This document shows, one piece after another, positions 23,768 through 33,676 of a stretch of 64,000 bases of DNA. This stretch comes from Pseudomonas koreensis (GTDB taxonomy: Bacteria > Pseudomonadota > Gammaproteobacteria > Pseudomonadales > Pseudomonadaceae). The stretch lies in contig NZ_JALJWP010000001.1 in NCBI RefSeq assembly GCF_024169245.1, positions 1,985,501 through 2,049,500 on the forward strand, in the 5' to 3' direction. The number at the start of each line of letters is the position of its first letter. The first letter of the stretch is position 1. Under the pieces are notes generated by a model that saw only the letters and a list, made by a program, of their open reading frames with translations, ran no database searches and was not told where the DNA came from. Both the position numbers and the translations under genes were made by a program.

Positions 23768-26542
23768 TCAGAACGTCGACGCCGTCCGGTTCTGCTGGTC
23801 CCGCTGGGCGACCCAGTGTTCGATCAGTTCGCGCAACTGTGACAGCTCGACTGGCTTGGACATGTGCCCGTCCATCCCGGCCTGACGCGCACGCTCCTTG
23901 TGTTCGGCAAGAATGTGCGCCGTCAACGCCACGATCGGCGTGCGGATACGCTGGTTACTGACTTCCCAGGCGCGCAGCTGCTGGGTGGCGGAGAAGCCAT
24001 CGAGGATCGGCATTTCACAGTCCATCAATACCAGGTCGTAACGCTGGGCCTTCATGGCTTGCAGTGCTTCTTCGCCATTGCTCGCGGTGTCGGGTTGCAG
24101 GTTGAGCTTGCCGAGCATGCCGCGAATCACTTTGGTCGAAATGGTGTTGTCTTCGGCGACGAGGATGCGGAAATCGCTCGGCACCTTGGCGGCGGTGGCG
24201 GCAGTCACGACCTGCGGCTGGAAAACAACCTGGCCCTTGTTGCGTTGATTGAGTTCGTCCGCCAGCGTGGTCTTGAGCGTATAACCGGCCACCGGTTTGG
24301 CCAGAATCCGTTTGATGCCTGAATTACGCGCAATGATCTTGCTCGGCGCGTTACTGATACCGGTGAGCATGATCAGCAGAATGTCGTGGTTCAGGCTCGG
24401 GTCTTCCTTGATCTTGGCCGCCAACTGCATGCCGGTCATGCCGGGCATGTTCTGATCGAGCAGCACCACGTCGAAGTAATCACGCAGGTGCGCCTTGGTG
24501 CGCAGCAGCGCCAGCGCTTCCTTGCCCGATGGCACCGCACTGACATTCAGGCCCCAGGCGCTGCATTGCTGCACCAGCACTTTGCGGCAGGTGTCATTGT
24601 CGTCAACCACCAGCACCCGCGCGCCTTGCAGCGGACCATCCAGATCGGAGGTCGGATGCTCGAGGCGATCGGGGTCCAGCGGCAGGGTGAGCCACAAGGT
24701 ACTGCCCTGGGTGGCGCCGCTCTTGATGCCGAATTCGCCCTGCATCAGACGGATCAGTTGCCGTGCGATCACCAGCCCGAGATTGCCGCCCAGGCGATTG
24801 GCAGACAGGAAATGTTTGCTGTGCAGCTCGGCATGCATCAGCGCTTCGCGCTCATCCGGATCCATCGGCACCCCGCTGTCCTGCACGGCGATGCGCAGGC
24901 GCGGCTTGCTGCTACGCTCGTCGAGGGCGACGACGACCAGTACTTCGCCTTCCTCGGTTTTCTTCAGGGCATTTTCCAGCAGGCTCAGCAAGGTCTGGCG
25001 CAGGCGCGTCGGGTCGCCGCTGATCACCCGTGGCACTTGCGGCTGGATGAAGCTGATCAGTTCGACATTCTGTTGCTCGGCCTTGGCCCGGTAGATGCTC
25101 AGGCAATCGTCGATCAGCGCATTGAGGTCGAACTGCACATCATCGAGTTCGATCTGCCCGGATTCGAGTTTGGAGATGTCGAGGATTTCGTTGATCAGGG
25201 TCAGCAGCTCGTTGCCGGCGCTGTGGATGGTCTGCACGTAATCGCGCTGCTTGACCGACAGCGGTGTGCCCAGCAGCAACTCGGTCATGCCCAGTACGCC
25301 GTTCATTGGCGTGCGAATCTCGTGGCTGATCTTGGCGAGGAATTCAGCCTTGGCGTTGATCTCGGCATTACTCGCCGCCAGATCACGGCTGATGCTGAAA
25401 CGGCTTTCGGTGATGCTGCGCTGGCGCTCGCCCAGCGCAATGCTCATCAGCAGGCCACTGATGCAGATGAACATCATCAGCGTCATGATCAGCCCTTGCG
25501 GTGCAACCAGCGTCAGCCCCAGCAGCGCCGGCAGAATGATCAGCGTGCCAATGTTGAATACCACCATGGCAGCAACGAACAGGCGCGCCGGGCGATAGCC
25601 CTTCTGCCAGTGATAGAAGCCCACCAGCAACATGCTCAGGCCGGCCAGTGCCACCAGCGCATAGGTGATGATGTTCAGCGGCAAGGTGTCGACGAACAGC
25701 AGTAACAGGCTGCAGCTCACGATCAGCCAAATGTCGGCCCACAGCAGTTTGTTCAGCGCATGCTGACCCAGTGGCGCGAAGAAGCGCAGGGCGAACATCA
25801 ATCCGGCGGGGGCGGTCAGCAGCAAAGCCAGATAGGCGCCGGGCGTCTGGACTGCATGCCAGTTCGGCAACCAGGGGCCGGCAAGATTGAGCAGCAACAG
25901 CAGGCTCAGTCCCAGCAGGCCTTCACAGATCGCCAGCCACAGACTGCTGCGCGAGCGCGAGTAGGCATAGCGCACCAGATTGTGCAGCAACAGCATGCCG
26001 AGGCAGCCGAACAGCAGGCCGAAAACCAGCGTCTGGGTCTGACTGGCTGCGCCTTCCACCGCCGCTTCCAGGGTGATATGCGGGCGTAACTGATGGTCGG
26101 ACACCATGCGCACGTAGACGTCGAGCGGCCTGTCGGCCTGGGGCAGCGGCAGCATGAAATCGCTGCTCGGCAGTGGTCGCTCGGCCTGGGGCCGTTCGTT
26201 GCCGCTATTGCGTTGCTCGATCAGCCGGTCGCCGTCGAGCACGTAGAGATTGAGCTGGGACAGATCGGGGGCAAAGATGCGCAGCACTTGTTCGTGCTTG
26301 CCCGGCGCCAGTTTGAAGCGCAGCCACAAGGCACCCTCGCGCTCGGCTGCGGTCAGGCGGTCAAGTTCGATGGGGCTGAATTGGTTGGTAAAGCGAGCGG
26401 AGCGGATGTCGCTCAGCTGCAGGATGCCCTGATCGTCAAGCAATACCGACCAGCCACTGCCTTGCGTGGCCTGGGCCGGGAGCATGCAGAGCACGGTCAG
26501 CAGCGTGACGGTGAAGCTTATGGCAATCCTGAGCCAGCGCAC
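23768..26542 (-). CDS. retS: Hybrid sensor kinase RetS (7TMR-DISM, HisKA/HATPase, two receiver domains)
   Basis: 924 residues. RetS of Pseudomonas lowers GacS activity by forming heterodimers and so favours the acute-virulence over the biofilm programme through RsmA. Seen: signal peptide (about 1-25), periplasmic DISMED2 sensor domain (about 30-165), seven hydrophobic segments (about 170-385), phosphoacceptor-type His407 in Lys-Ile-Ser-His-Glu-Ile-Arg-Thr-Pro, an ATPase-type domain (about 510-625), then receiver domains with Asp696 (Leu-Leu-Asp-Gln-Asn-Met-Pro) and Asp841 (Leu-Met-Asp-Cys-Glu-Met-Pro). Architecture, length and the adjoining purD-purH-fis-dusB order agree with PA4856. Convergent with the unknown triplet. 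Confidence 0.93.
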   Translation of the reverse strand: MRWLRIAISFTVTLLTVLCMLPAQATQGSGWSVLLDDQGILQLSDIRSARFTNQFSPIELDRLTAAEREGALWLRFKLAPGKHEQVLRIFAPDLSQLNLYVLDGDRLIEQRNSGNERPQAERPLPSSDFMLPLPQADRPLDVYVRMVSDHQLRPHITLEAAVEGAASQTQTLVFGLLFGCLGMLLLHNLVRYAYSRSRSSLWLAICEGLLGLSLLLLLNLAGPWLPNWHAVQTPGAYLALLLTAPAGLMFALRFFAPLGQHALNKLLWADIWLIVSCSLLLLFVDTLPLNIITYALVALAGLSMLLVGFYHWQKGYRPARLFVAAMVVFNIGTLIILPALLGLTLVAPQGLIMTLMMFICISGLLMSIALGERQRSITESRFSISRDLAASNAEINAKAEFLAKISHEIRTPMNGVLGMTELLLGTPLSVKQRDYVQTIHSAGNELLTLINEILDISKLESGQIELDDVQFDLNALIDDCLSIYRAKAEQQNVELISFIQPQVPRVISGDPTRLRQTLLSLLENALKKTEEGEVLVVVALDERSSKPRLRIAVQDSGVPMDPDEREALMHAELHSKHFLSANRLGGNLGLVIARQLIRLMQGEFGIKSGATQGSTLWLTLPLDPDRLEHPTSDLDGPLQGARVLVVDDNDTCRKVLVQQCSAWGLNVSAVPSGKEALALLRTKAHLRDYFDVVLLDQNMPGMTGMQLAAKIKEDPSLNHDILLIMLTGISNAPSKIIARNSGIKRILAKPVAGYTLKTTLADELNQRNKGQVVFQPQVVTAATAAKVPSDFRILVAEDNTISTKVIRGMLGKLNLQPDTASNGEEALQAMKAQRYDLVLMDCEMPILDGFSATQQLRAWEVSNQRIRTPIVALTAHILAEHKERARQAGMDGHMSKPVELSQLRELIEHWVAQRDQQNRTASTF

Positions 26543-26641
26543 GGCGAAATCCCTTCGTAGGTTGATGCCAGAATATAACGATGCGCGACGACCGAACAGC
26601 CCGGCGAGGAATCACATCCCGCGCCGGCCCTGATGGATCGC

Positions 26642-27937
26642 TTACTCCTGGGTTTCGCCGCGTTCACGGGCAATGGCGCGGTAGCCAATGTCCTTGCGGT
26701 AGAAGCAGCCTTCCCAGTCGATGGCCGCAGCAAGCTGGTAGGCTTGCTGCTGAGCTTCACCTACGGTTGCGCCCATGGCCGTGGCGCAGAGCACGCGACC
26801 ACCGGCGGTGACCACCTGACCGTCCTTCAGCGCGGTGCCGGCGTGGAAGACTTTGCCTTCCAGACCTGCTGCGGCGTCCAGACCGTTGATCGCTGCGCCC
26901 TTGGCGTAGTCGCCCGGGTAACCGCCAGCGGCCAGCACGATGCCGACGCTCGGGCGCGGATCCCACTGCGCTTCAACCTTGTCCAGCGCTTGCGCCAGCG
27001 CGGCTTCGACCAGCAGCACCAGGCTCGATTGCAAGCGCAGCATCACCGGTTGGGTTTCCGGATCGCCGAAGCGGCAGTTAAACTCGATGACCTTCGGATT
27101 ACCGGCCTTGTCGATCATCAGACCGGCATAGAGGAAACCAGTGTAGACGTTACCTTCGTCGGCCATGCCGCGCACGGTCGGCCAGATCACCTGGTCCATC
27201 ACGCGCTGATGCACGTCGGCGGTGACCACCGGGGCAGGGGAGTAGGCACCCATGCCGCCGGTGTTCGGGCCGCTGTCGCCGTCGCCGACGCGTTTGTGGT
27301 CCTGGCTGGTGGCCATCGGCAGGACGTTCTTGCCGTCGACCATGACGATGAACGAGGCTTCTTCGCCGTCGAGGAACTCTTCGATCACCACGCGCGAACC
27401 GGCGTCGCCAAACGAGTTACCGGCGAGCATGTCACGCACCGCGTCTTCGGCTTCGGCCAGGGTCATGGCGACGATCACGCCTTTGCCGGCAGCGAGGCCA
27501 TCGGCCTTGATCACGATCGGCGCACCTTTTTCACGCAGATAAGCCAGGGCCGGCTCGATCTCGGTGAAATTCTGGTAATCGGCGGTCGGAATCTTGTGGC
27601 GGGCGAGGAAATCCTTGGTGAAGGCTTTCGAACCTTCCAGTTGCGCAGCACCGGCGGTCGGACCAAAGCAGTCCAGGCCACGGGAGCGGAACAGATCGAC
27701 CACGCCAGCCACCAGCGGCACTTCCGGGCCGACGATGGTCAGGGCAACGTTTTTCTCGGCGAAGTCGGCCAGTTGCTCGAGGGCCAAGACGTCGATGGCG
27801 ACGTTTTCGCACTTGGCTTCAATGGCGGTGCCAGCATTGCCCGGTGCAACGAAAACCTTCTGCACACGCGGATCCTGAGCCACTTTCCAGGCCAAGGCGT
27901 GTTCACGGCCACCGCTGCCAATGATCAAAACATTCAT
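26642..27937 (-). CDS. purD: Phosphoribosylamine-glycine ligase PurD
   Basis: 431 residues. PurD (GAR synthetase) joins phosphoribosylamine and glycine with ATP, the second step of purine synthesis. The N-terminus Met-Asn-Val-Leu-Ile-Ile-Gly-Ser-Gly-Gly-Arg-Glu-His-Ala-Leu-Ala-Trp is diagnostic, and the ATP-grasp motifs follow (Lys-Ala-Asp-Gly-Leu-Ala-Ala-Gly-Lys-Gly-Val and Glu-Phe-Asn-Cys-Arg-Phe-Gly-Asp-Pro-Glu-Thr-Gln). Length is typical. Its 172-base upstream gap to purH contains a REPIN element, so transcription together with purH is possible but not obvious. Confidence 0.98.
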   Translation of the reverse strand: MNVLIIGSGGREHALAWKVAQDPRVQKVFVAPGNAGTAIEAKCENVAIDVLALEQLADFAEKNVALTIVGPEVPLVAGVVDLFRSRGLDCFGPTAGAAQLEGSKAFTKDFLARHKIPTADYQNFTEIEPALAYLREKGAPIVIKADGLAAGKGVIVAMTLAEAEDAVRDMLAGNSFGDAGSRVVIEEFLDGEEASFIVMVDGKNVLPMATSQDHKRVGDGDSGPNTGGMGAYSPAPVVTADVHQRVMDQVIWPTVRGMADEGNVYTGFLYAGLMIDKAGNPKVIEFNCRFGDPETQPVMLRLQSSLVLLVEAALAQALDKVEAQWDPRPSVGIVLAAGGYPGDYAKGAAINGLDAAAGLEGKVFHAGTALKDGQVVTAGGRVLCATAMGATVGEAQQQAYQLAAAIDWEGCFYRKDIGYRAIARERGETQE

Positions 27938-27989
27938 TTCAAAAACCTCAAATTCTGTGGGGCGCTGCCAAACCTCTGTGCTCGGACCC

Positions 27990-28082
27990 TGTAGGAGCTG
28001 CCGAAGGCTGCGATCTTTTGATCTTGCTATATAAAAACAGGATCAAAAGATCGCAGCCTCGTTTCACTCGTCAGCTCCTACA
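27990..28082. repeat. REPIN (type A): inverted pair of REP palindromes
   Basis: Begins TGTAGGAGCTGCCGAAGGCT and ends with the reverse complement of a related REP, ...GTCAGCTCCTACA. Both halves carry GCGATCTTTTGATC, with GATCAAAAGATCGC inside. It lies between purD and purH. The right arm is of the variant form CTCG(t)TTCACTCGTCAGCTC rather than CTTCGGCAGCTC. Three further type A copies occur in the window. Confidence 0.9.
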
Positions 28083-28109
28083 CAGAGCCTGCATCCAGAG
28101 GGCGCGGAA

Positions 28110-29717
28110 TCAGTGACGGAAGTGGCGCATGCCGGTGAATACCATGGCGATACCTGCCTCATCGGCAGCGGCAATCACTTCAGCATCACGCATCGAGCCG
28201 CCCGGCTGGATCACCGCAGTGATACCAACCTTGGCCGCGTTGTCGAGGCCGTCGCGGAACGGGAAGAACGCGTCCGATGCCATGACCGAACCGGCGACCT
28301 GCAAACCGGCGTGTTCAGCCTTGATCGCGGCGATACGTGCCGAGTTGACGCGGCTCATCTGGCCGGCGCCGACGCCGATGGTCTGGCGGTTCTTGGCGTA
28401 GACGATGGCGTTGGACTTGACGTATTTGGCGACTTTCCAGGCGAAGATCAGGTCGTGGATTTCCTGTTCGGTCGGCGCGCGCTTGGTCACCACTTTCAGG
28501 TCATCGGCGCTGATCATGCCGATATCGCGGCTCTGCACCAGCAGGCCACCGTTGACGCGCTTGTAATCCCAGGCAGCGGCGCGCTCAGCCGACCACTCGC
28601 CACAGGCCAGCAGACGTACGTTGGCTTTGGCGGCAACGATGGCACGGGCTTCTTCGCTAACCGACGGCGCGATGATCACTTCAACGAACTGACGCTCGAC
28701 GATCGCCTTGGCGGTCTCGGCATCCAGTTCACGGTTGAAAGCGATGATGCCGCCGAACGCCGATTCGGTGTCGGTGGCGTACGCCAATTCGTAAGCCTGA
28801 CGGATGCCGCCTTCAGCGTCCGGGCTGACTGCCACGCCGCACGGGTTGGCGTGCTTGACGATCACGCAGGCTGGCTTGACGAAGCTCTTCACGCATTCCA
28901 GCGCGGCGTCGGTGTCGGCCACGTTGTTGTACGACAGCTCTTTGCCCTGCAACTGGGTCGCGGTGGCGATGCCGACTTCGGCAGGCCTGGCTTCAACGTA
29001 GAACGCCGCGCTCTGGTGCGGGTTCTCGCCGTAGCGCATTTCCTGCGCCTTGATGAACTGGCTGTTGAAGGTGCGCGGGAATTCGCTGCGACCTTCAGTG
29101 CTCAAAGTTTCAGCGGCCTGGTTCACGGTGCCCATGTAGTTGGCGATCATGCCGTCATAGGCGGCGGTGTGTTCGAAGGCCTTGAGCATCAGGTCGAAAC
29201 GCTGTGCGTAGGTCAGGCCGCCGGCCTTGAGATTTTCCAGAACGTTGGCGTAATCGCTGGCATTCACCACGATCGCCACGTCTTTATGATTTTTCGCTGC
29301 CGAACGGACCATGGTAGGCCCGCCGATGTCGATGTTCTCGATGGCGGTCGGCAGGTCGCAGCCTGGCTTGTTGATGGTGGCTTCGAACGGGTACAGGTTG
29401 ACCGCGACCAGATCGATCGGCTTGATGCCGTGCTCGTTCATGATCGCATCGTCAGTACCGCGACGACCGAGGATGCCGCCGTGGATTTTCGGGTGCAGGG
29501 TTTTCACCCGACCGTCCATCATCTCGGCGAAACCGGTGTAATCCGCGACTTCCACTGCGGCAACACCGTTGTCACGCAGCAGCTTGAACGTTCCGCCGGT
29601 GGAGAGGATCTCGACGCCCAGAGCTTCAAGCTCCTTGGCGAATTCGAGGATCCCGGTCTTGTCGGAAACGCTGATCAAGGCGCGGCGGATCGGCAGGCGG
29701 GTAGTCTGGTCGGTCAT
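28110..29717 (-). CDS. purH: Bifunctional AICAR formyltransferase/IMP cyclohydrolase PurH
   Basis: 535 residues from the ATG at 29717 (Met-Thr-Asp-Gln-Thr-Thr-Arg-Leu-Pro). The frame extends seven codons further but GGAA is better spaced for this start, and the family begins here. PurH performs the last two steps of IMP synthesis. The N-terminal IMP cyclohydrolase part shows Ser-Val-Ser-Asp-Lys-Thr-Gly and Ser-Thr-Gly-Gly-Thr; the C-terminal AICAR formyltransferase part has [10 protein letters not shown] and the terminal Gly-Gly-Ser-Met-Arg-Asp. A terminator for the upstream dusB-fis unit lies before it, so purH is likely to have its own promoter in the short gap or to rely on read-through. 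Confidence 0.98.
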   Translation of the reverse strand: MTDQTTRLPIRRALISVSDKTGILEFAKELEALGVEILSTGGTFKLLRDNGVAAVEVADYTGFAEMMDGRVKTLHPKIHGGILGRRGTDDAIMNEHGIKPIDLVAVNLYPFEATINKPGCDLPTAIENIDIGGPTMVRSAAKNHKDVAIVVNASDYANVLENLKAGGLTYAQRFDLMLKAFEHTAAYDGMIANYMGTVNQAAETLSTEGRSEFPRTFNSQFIKAQEMRYGENPHQSAAFYVEARPAEVGIATATQLQGKELSYNNVADTDAALECVKSFVKPACVIVKHANPCGVAVSPDAEGGIRQAYELAYATDTESAFGGIIAFNRELDAETAKAIVERQFVEVIIAPSVSEEARAIVAAKANVRLLACGEWSAERAAAWDYKRVNGGLLVQSRDIGMISADDLKVVTKRAPTEQEIHDLIFAWKVAKYVKSNAIVYAKNRQTIGVGAGQMSRVNSARIAAIKAEHAGLQVAGSVMASDAFFPFRDGLDNAAKVGITAVIQPGGSMRDAEVIAAADEAGIAMVFTGMRHFRH

Positions 29718-29749
29718 CTCAATTTCCATCAAAAGCAAAGGAAGTCAGC

Positions 29750-29783
29750 AAAAAAGGCGACCGTTTTTTACGCGGGCGCCTTT
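29750..29783 (-). terminator. Rho-independent terminator after fis
   Basis: On the minus strand GGCGCCCG pairs with CGGTCGCC (one mismatch) around the loop CGTAAAAAA, followed by TTTTTT. It lies between fis (ends at 29801) and the purH start at 29717. Confidence 0.75.
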
Positions 29784-29800
29784 CTGGTTTGATTGAATGC

Positions 29801-30121
29801 TTACAGCAGATCGTACTGCTTGAGTTTCTTGCGCAGCGTGCCGCGGTTCAGTCCCAGCAGCTCACTGGCCTTGGTCTGGTTGCCCTTGACGTAGTTCATC
29901 ACGCTTTCGAGCAGGGGCGCCTCGACTTCGGACAGCACCAGGTTGTACACATCCGTGACGGACGCGCCCTCAAGGTGGGCGAAATAATTGTGCAGCGCCT
30001 TCTCGACACTCCCGCGAAGGGTCTGGCCTTCTTCGCTCGGCGTGTTGAGGTGCTGTTTCAAATTCACGTTGTCGCTCACGGGTGTTGTTCCACTCACTAA
30101 AGTCTCGGTCATCATCGTCAT
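29801..30121 (-). CDS. fis: DNA-binding protein Fis
   Basis: 106 residues. Fis is a nucleoid-associated DNA-bending protein that activates stable RNA promoters and other growth-phase genes. The C-terminal helix-turn-helix is very clear: [20 protein letters not shown] up to the last residues. The N-terminal arm is the Pseudomonas form ([10 protein letters not shown]). The ATG at 30119-30121 overlaps the dusB stop by four bases, the classic dusB-fis operon. Confidence 0.97.
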   Translation of the reverse strand: MTMMTETLVSGTTPVSDNVNLKQHLNTPSEEGQTLRGSVEKALHNYFAHLEGASVTDVYNLVLSEVEAPLLESVMNYVKGNQTKASELLGLNRGTLRKKLKQYDLL

Positions 30122-31128
30122 GCGGCCACCCCTTCTTCGTCCCCTGTCAGGCTCTTGTAACGCTCGGCGAAGAACTCCCGAACGTCGGCGCATTGTGTTT
30201 CCGTACCATCCAAACGATTGAAACGGGCGCGAAACTCCCTGGCGCCCGGCAAGGTTGCGAGATACCAGCCCACATGCTTGCGGGCAATGCGCACGCCCAT
30301 CACGTCGCCATAGAAGGCGTGAAGGGCAGCCAGATGCTCCAGCAGGATGCGTTCCACTTCGCCCAGTTCCGGCGCGGGCAATTTCTCGCCGGTGCGCAGG
30401 AAGTGGTCGATCTCGCGAAAAATCCATGGCCGCCCTTGGGCGGCGCGGCCTATCAGCAGGCCATCGGCACCGGTCGCGTCAAGCACGTATCGGGCCTTTT
30501 CCGGCGAATCGATATCGCCATTGGCAAACACCGGGATCGACACGGCCTGCTTGATCGCGGCAATCGTGTCGTACTCGGCTTCCCCTGTGTAAAGATCGGC
30601 GCGGGTGCGGCCATGCACGGCCAGCGCGGTGATCCCGGCCTGTTCGGCGATCTTCGCCACGTTCAGGCCATTCTTGTTTTCGCGATCCCAGCCGGTGCGG
30701 ATCTTCAGGGTGACCGGCACATCAACCGCAGCCACTACGGCCTGCAGGATCTCGGTCACCAGTGCTTCGTCTTTCAGCAACGCGGAGCCGGCGGCCTTGT
30801 TGCAGACCTTCTTCGCCGGACAACCCATGTTGATATCGATAATCTGCGCGCCCAGTTCGACGTTGGCCCGTGCCGCATCGGCCAGCATCTGCGCATCGCC
30901 ACCGGCGATCTGCACCGAGCGCGGCTCGGGATCGCCTTCGTGGATCATGCGCATGCGCGACTTGCGGGTATTCCACAGGCTCATGTCACTGGTGACCATT
31001 TCCGAGACTACAAGCCCTGCGCCCAGACGCTTGCACAGCTGACGAAAGGGCTGGTCGGTGACGCCCGCCATCGGGGCGAGAATCAAACCGTTCTGCAATG
31101 TATATGGGCCGATGCGTACCGCCGACAT
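30118..31128 (-). CDS. dusB: tRNA-dihydrouridine synthase DusB
   Basis: 336 residues. DusB is an FMN enzyme that reduces specific uridines in tRNA. Seen: Leu-Ala-Pro-Met-Ala-Gly-Val-Thr-Asp near the start, the active-site motif Asn-Met-Gly-Cys-Pro-Ala-Lys-Lys-Val near residue 100, and the FMN-phosphate motifs Val-His-Gly-Arg-Thr and [10 protein letters not shown]. It overlaps fis by four bases and probably carries the promoter of the dusB-fis operon in the 185-base gap upstream, where nothing specific was recognised. Confidence 0.97.
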   Translation of the reverse strand: MSAVRIGPYTLQNGLILAPMAGVTDQPFRQLCKRLGAGLVVSEMVTSDMSLWNTRKSRMRMIHEGDPEPRSVQIAGGDAQMLADAARANVELGAQIIDINMGCPAKKVCNKAAGSALLKDEALVTEILQAVVAAVDVPVTLKIRTGWDRENKNGLNVAKIAEQAGITALAVHGRTRADLYTGEAEYDTIAAIKQAVSIPVFANGDIDSPEKARYVLDATGADGLLIGRAAQGRPWIFREIDHFLRTGEKLPAPELGEVERILLEHLAALHAFYGDVMGVRIARKHVGWYLATLPGAREFRARFNRLDGTETQCADVREFFAERYKSLTGDEEGVAA

Positions 31129-31313
31129 AGGACTTCCCTGAAGTGGGGCCGGATCATGAGAGTTCGAAAAAGGGTGGGCATGATACCCGCTCTCGATGAC
31201 TGGTTAAAGGCTGAATTGAACAAAATCTGAACAGTTATTCTGTTATCGCCAACGGTTTGGTTGGCTGCGATCCAGTCAGAAAAATGCCGTCAATCGGGAA
31301 ACGCTGAAGCGGT

Positions 31314-32573
31314 TCATTCCGGCGAATGGAAGTTGAGGCTGTAATTCACCGCTTTCGGCCCCGGGTCGAGAATATCCAGGGCGATGTGGATCGGGGTTTG
31401 CGGCGGCATTTCCGCGAGACCTTCGAGATCGCCGCTCAGGTACTCGCCGGGTTTGAAGCGACGACTGGCGATCAGGTGACCATTGAGGTCGGCAAAACGC
31501 AACTCGAGCAGCGGAAACGGCTGGGAAAACGTCGCGCGATTGTAAATGATCGCGTCGACCACCAGCGCTCCGCTGAATTCCGGATGGCTACGCACCACCA
31601 GGTTGCTGCTCTTGATTTTGCCGATATCGACTTTCGACGGGACGGTGCAGCCGATCTGCGGGCAAACTTGCTGAAACCACGGCCGGTATTGGTCCTGCCG
31701 CGCCAGTTCCTCGAAGTGATAGGCGATGTACTGGGCGGCCAGACCGCCGGCCGCCAACATCACCAGCAGCAGCCAGAGCAGGCGCCGGCCCCACGGCGAG
31801 CGGCGTTGCTGCCAGTCCAGTTGCAGCGGGTCGTCGGTCAGGTCCTGCAGGACTTCGGCGCGCACGCCGGGCTCGGCCCGTTCGCGTTTTTTGCGCGGCG
31901 AGGTGATCAGCGGCAGATCGTCGTCATCGCTGTCATCACTGGCCGACAAGCGTTCACGACGGGCGCTGGGATCGATCGGATCATGCAGACGCAGTTGCGG
32001 GATCGGCGGCTCGTCGTCCAGATCCACCGGTTCCAGTGACAACGACGGTTCGGTGCGCTCGGGCTCGAGGGTTTCAATGTCGTCGATATCCGGCTCGACA
32101 TCCGGCGCGGCGCTGCGCTTATCGGCGGGTTCGCTGAACAGGCTGTCGGGCCATGTGCCCTCGTCAGGTTCCGGGCTGTCGCGTCGTGCGCTCAAGGATT
32201 CTTCGCGGCCCCGGCCGAACTCGGCAACCGGCTGGATTTCGCGCTGTTCGAGGCGGGCGAGTTCTTCGTCCAGATCGAGGCTGTCCAGATCCAGCTCCGA
32301 CGCGTTCCACTGCTTTTGGCTGATGGCGCGTGGTGCGGGCGTTTCCGTGACGGCCGGTGCAACGCTGACGGGCATTGGCGCGTCAGGCGTCGGCGCCGCG
32401 AGCGGCGTCACCGTGTCCTTGCCGGCATGTTGTTCGAGCAGCTGCTTGGCGGCGTTGAACACTTGCAGGCAGGAGCCGCAACGAACCACGCCGCGCGCCA
32501 CGCTCAATTGCGCATGGTTGACGCGGAAGCTGGTCTGGCAATGCGGGCACTGGGTGACGAAACTGTCGGTCAT
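31314..32573 (-). CDS. Zinc-ribbon and DUF3426 membrane protein
   Basis: 419 residues from the ATG at 32573 (Met-Thr-Asp-Ser-Phe-Val-Thr); seven more upstream codons are open but unlike the family. The N-terminus is an MJ0042-type zinc ribbon with Cys-Pro-His-Cys and Cys-Gly-Ser-Cys. Then comes a long acidic, Asp/Glu/Pro-rich disordered linker (about 50-265), one membrane helix (about 275-297), and a C-terminal DUF3426 domain likely in the periplasm. This gene type usually lies between prmA and dusB-fis in Pseudomonas; its biochemical role is not established. It follows prmA by 30 bases and is probably cotranscribed with it. Confidence 0.9.
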   Translation of the reverse strand: MTDSFVTQCPHCQTSFRVNHAQLSVARGVVRCGSCLQVFNAAKQLLEQHAGKDTVTPLAAPTPDAPMPVSVAPAVTETPAPRAISQKQWNASELDLDSLDLDEELARLEQREIQPVAEFGRGREESLSARRDSPEPDEGTWPDSLFSEPADKRSAAPDVEPDIDDIETLEPERTEPSLSLEPVDLDDEPPIPQLRLHDPIDPSARRERLSASDDSDDDDLPLITSPRKKRERAEPGVRAEVLQDLTDDPLQLDWQQRRSPWGRRLLWLLLVMLAAGGLAAQYIAYHFEELARQDQYRPWFQQVCPQIGCTVPSKVDIGKIKSSNLVVRSHPEFSGALVVDAIIYNRATFSQPFPLLELRFADLNGHLIASRRFKPGEYLSGDLEGLAEMPPQTPIHIALDILDPGPKAVNYSLNFHSPE

Positions 32574-32603
32574 GCGGCGATCCGGTTCAGGCAAGCGGTC
32601 ATT

Positions 32604-33482
32604 TTAGCGCCGAAGCCCGGTGATGCGCACCCAACCATCGCGATTGGCGATCGGGTCGAGCTTGAAGTCCTGCGCATAAGCGGCGGCGACTTCCTCGCCC
32701 TGTTCGGCGAGGATGCCCGACAGTGCCAGGCGCCCGCCGGTCTTGACCAGGCTGGACAGTTGCGGCGCCAGAGATACCAGTGGGCCGGCGAGAATGTTGG
32801 CCACCAGCACGTCGGCCTGAACCTGCGGCAGATCCTCCGGCAGGTACAGGGGGAACAGCGCATCGGCAATGTTGTTGCGCCCGGCGTTGTCGCGCGAGGC
32901 TTCCAGCGCCTGCACGTCGATGTCGGTGCCCACGGCTTCCCTGGCGCCGAGCAACAGAGCGGCAATCGCCAGAATCCCCGAGCCACAGCCGAAGTCGAGC
33001 ACGTTGCAGTCTTTCAGATCCTGACCGTCGAGCCATTCCAGACACAGGGCGGTGGTCGGGTGGGTGCCGGTGCCGAACGCCAGGCCCGGGTCCAGCAGCA
33101 GATTGACCGCGTCAGGCTCAGGCGCGGCGTGCCAGCTCGGCACGATCCACAGGCGCTGGCCAAACCGCATCGGCTCGAAGCCATCCATCCAGCTGCGTTC
33201 CCAGTCCTGGTCTTCGATGACTTCGCTGTGGTGCTCAGGCAGCGGGCTACCGGTCAGCAGTTCCAGATGGGCCAGCACCGGTTCCGGTTCGGTACCGCCC
33301 TCGAACAGCGCCAGCAAATGGGTGTGCGACCACAAAGGCGTGGTGTTGAGCTCCGGTTCGAAGATCGGCTGGTCTTCGGCGTCCATGAAAGTCACCGACA
33401 CAGCGCCGACTTCGAGGAATGCGTCCTCGTAGGTTTCGGCTTGTTCCGGGGTGATGGCGAGACGGACTTGCAGCCAGGGCAT
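32604..33482 (-). CDS. prmA: Ribosomal protein L11 methyltransferase PrmA
   Basis: 292 residues from the ATG giving Met-Pro-Trp-Leu-Gln-Val-Arg-Leu, the usual start; an ATG three codons earlier is also in frame. PrmA trimethylates lysines and the N-terminus of ribosomal protein L11. Seen: substrate-binding N-terminal domain (about 1-105), SAM motif I [14 protein letters not shown], acidic Gly-Thr-Asp-Ile-Asp, and the PrmA motif Val-Ala-Asn-Ile-Leu-Ala-Gly-Pro-Leu. Its upstream side faces the large toxin-like gene rather than accC, so the usual neighbourhood is interrupted. Confidence 0.97.
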   Translation of the reverse strand: MPWLQVRLAITPEQAETYEDAFLEVGAVSVTFMDAEDQPIFEPELNTTPLWSHTHLLALFEGGTEPEPVLAHLELLTGSPLPEHHSEVIEDQDWERSWMDGFEPMRFGQRLWIVPSWHAAPEPDAVNLLLDPGLAFGTGTHPTTALCLEWLDGQDLKDCNVLDFGCGSGILAIAALLLGAREAVGTDIDVQALEASRDNAGRNNIADALFPLYLPEDLPQVQADVLVANILAGPLVSLAPQLSSLVKTGGRLALSGILAEQGEEVAAAYAQDFKLDPIANRDGWVRITGLRR

Positions 33483-33676
33483 GGCGGGCACCTTTGAAAA
33501 TCTGTGGAGCAGCCCGAAGCTGCAAAAGCGCGCAGTTTACGCCAGGTCGCCGACAAAGTGGACAAGCCGGGTTGCTGTTACACATTCGCACCTGCGAGAT
33601 ATATATGTATGGCCAGCGTGCGTTTGACGACAAATAGAGTGAAAGCTCATTTCTATGCGACAACGGGCTGGACGAT

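Noticed and set aside
33483..33676. Promoter for the DNT-CheD gene
   Set aside because: The gap has AT-richer stretches around 33590-33660 but no convincing -35/-10 pair, so none is reported.
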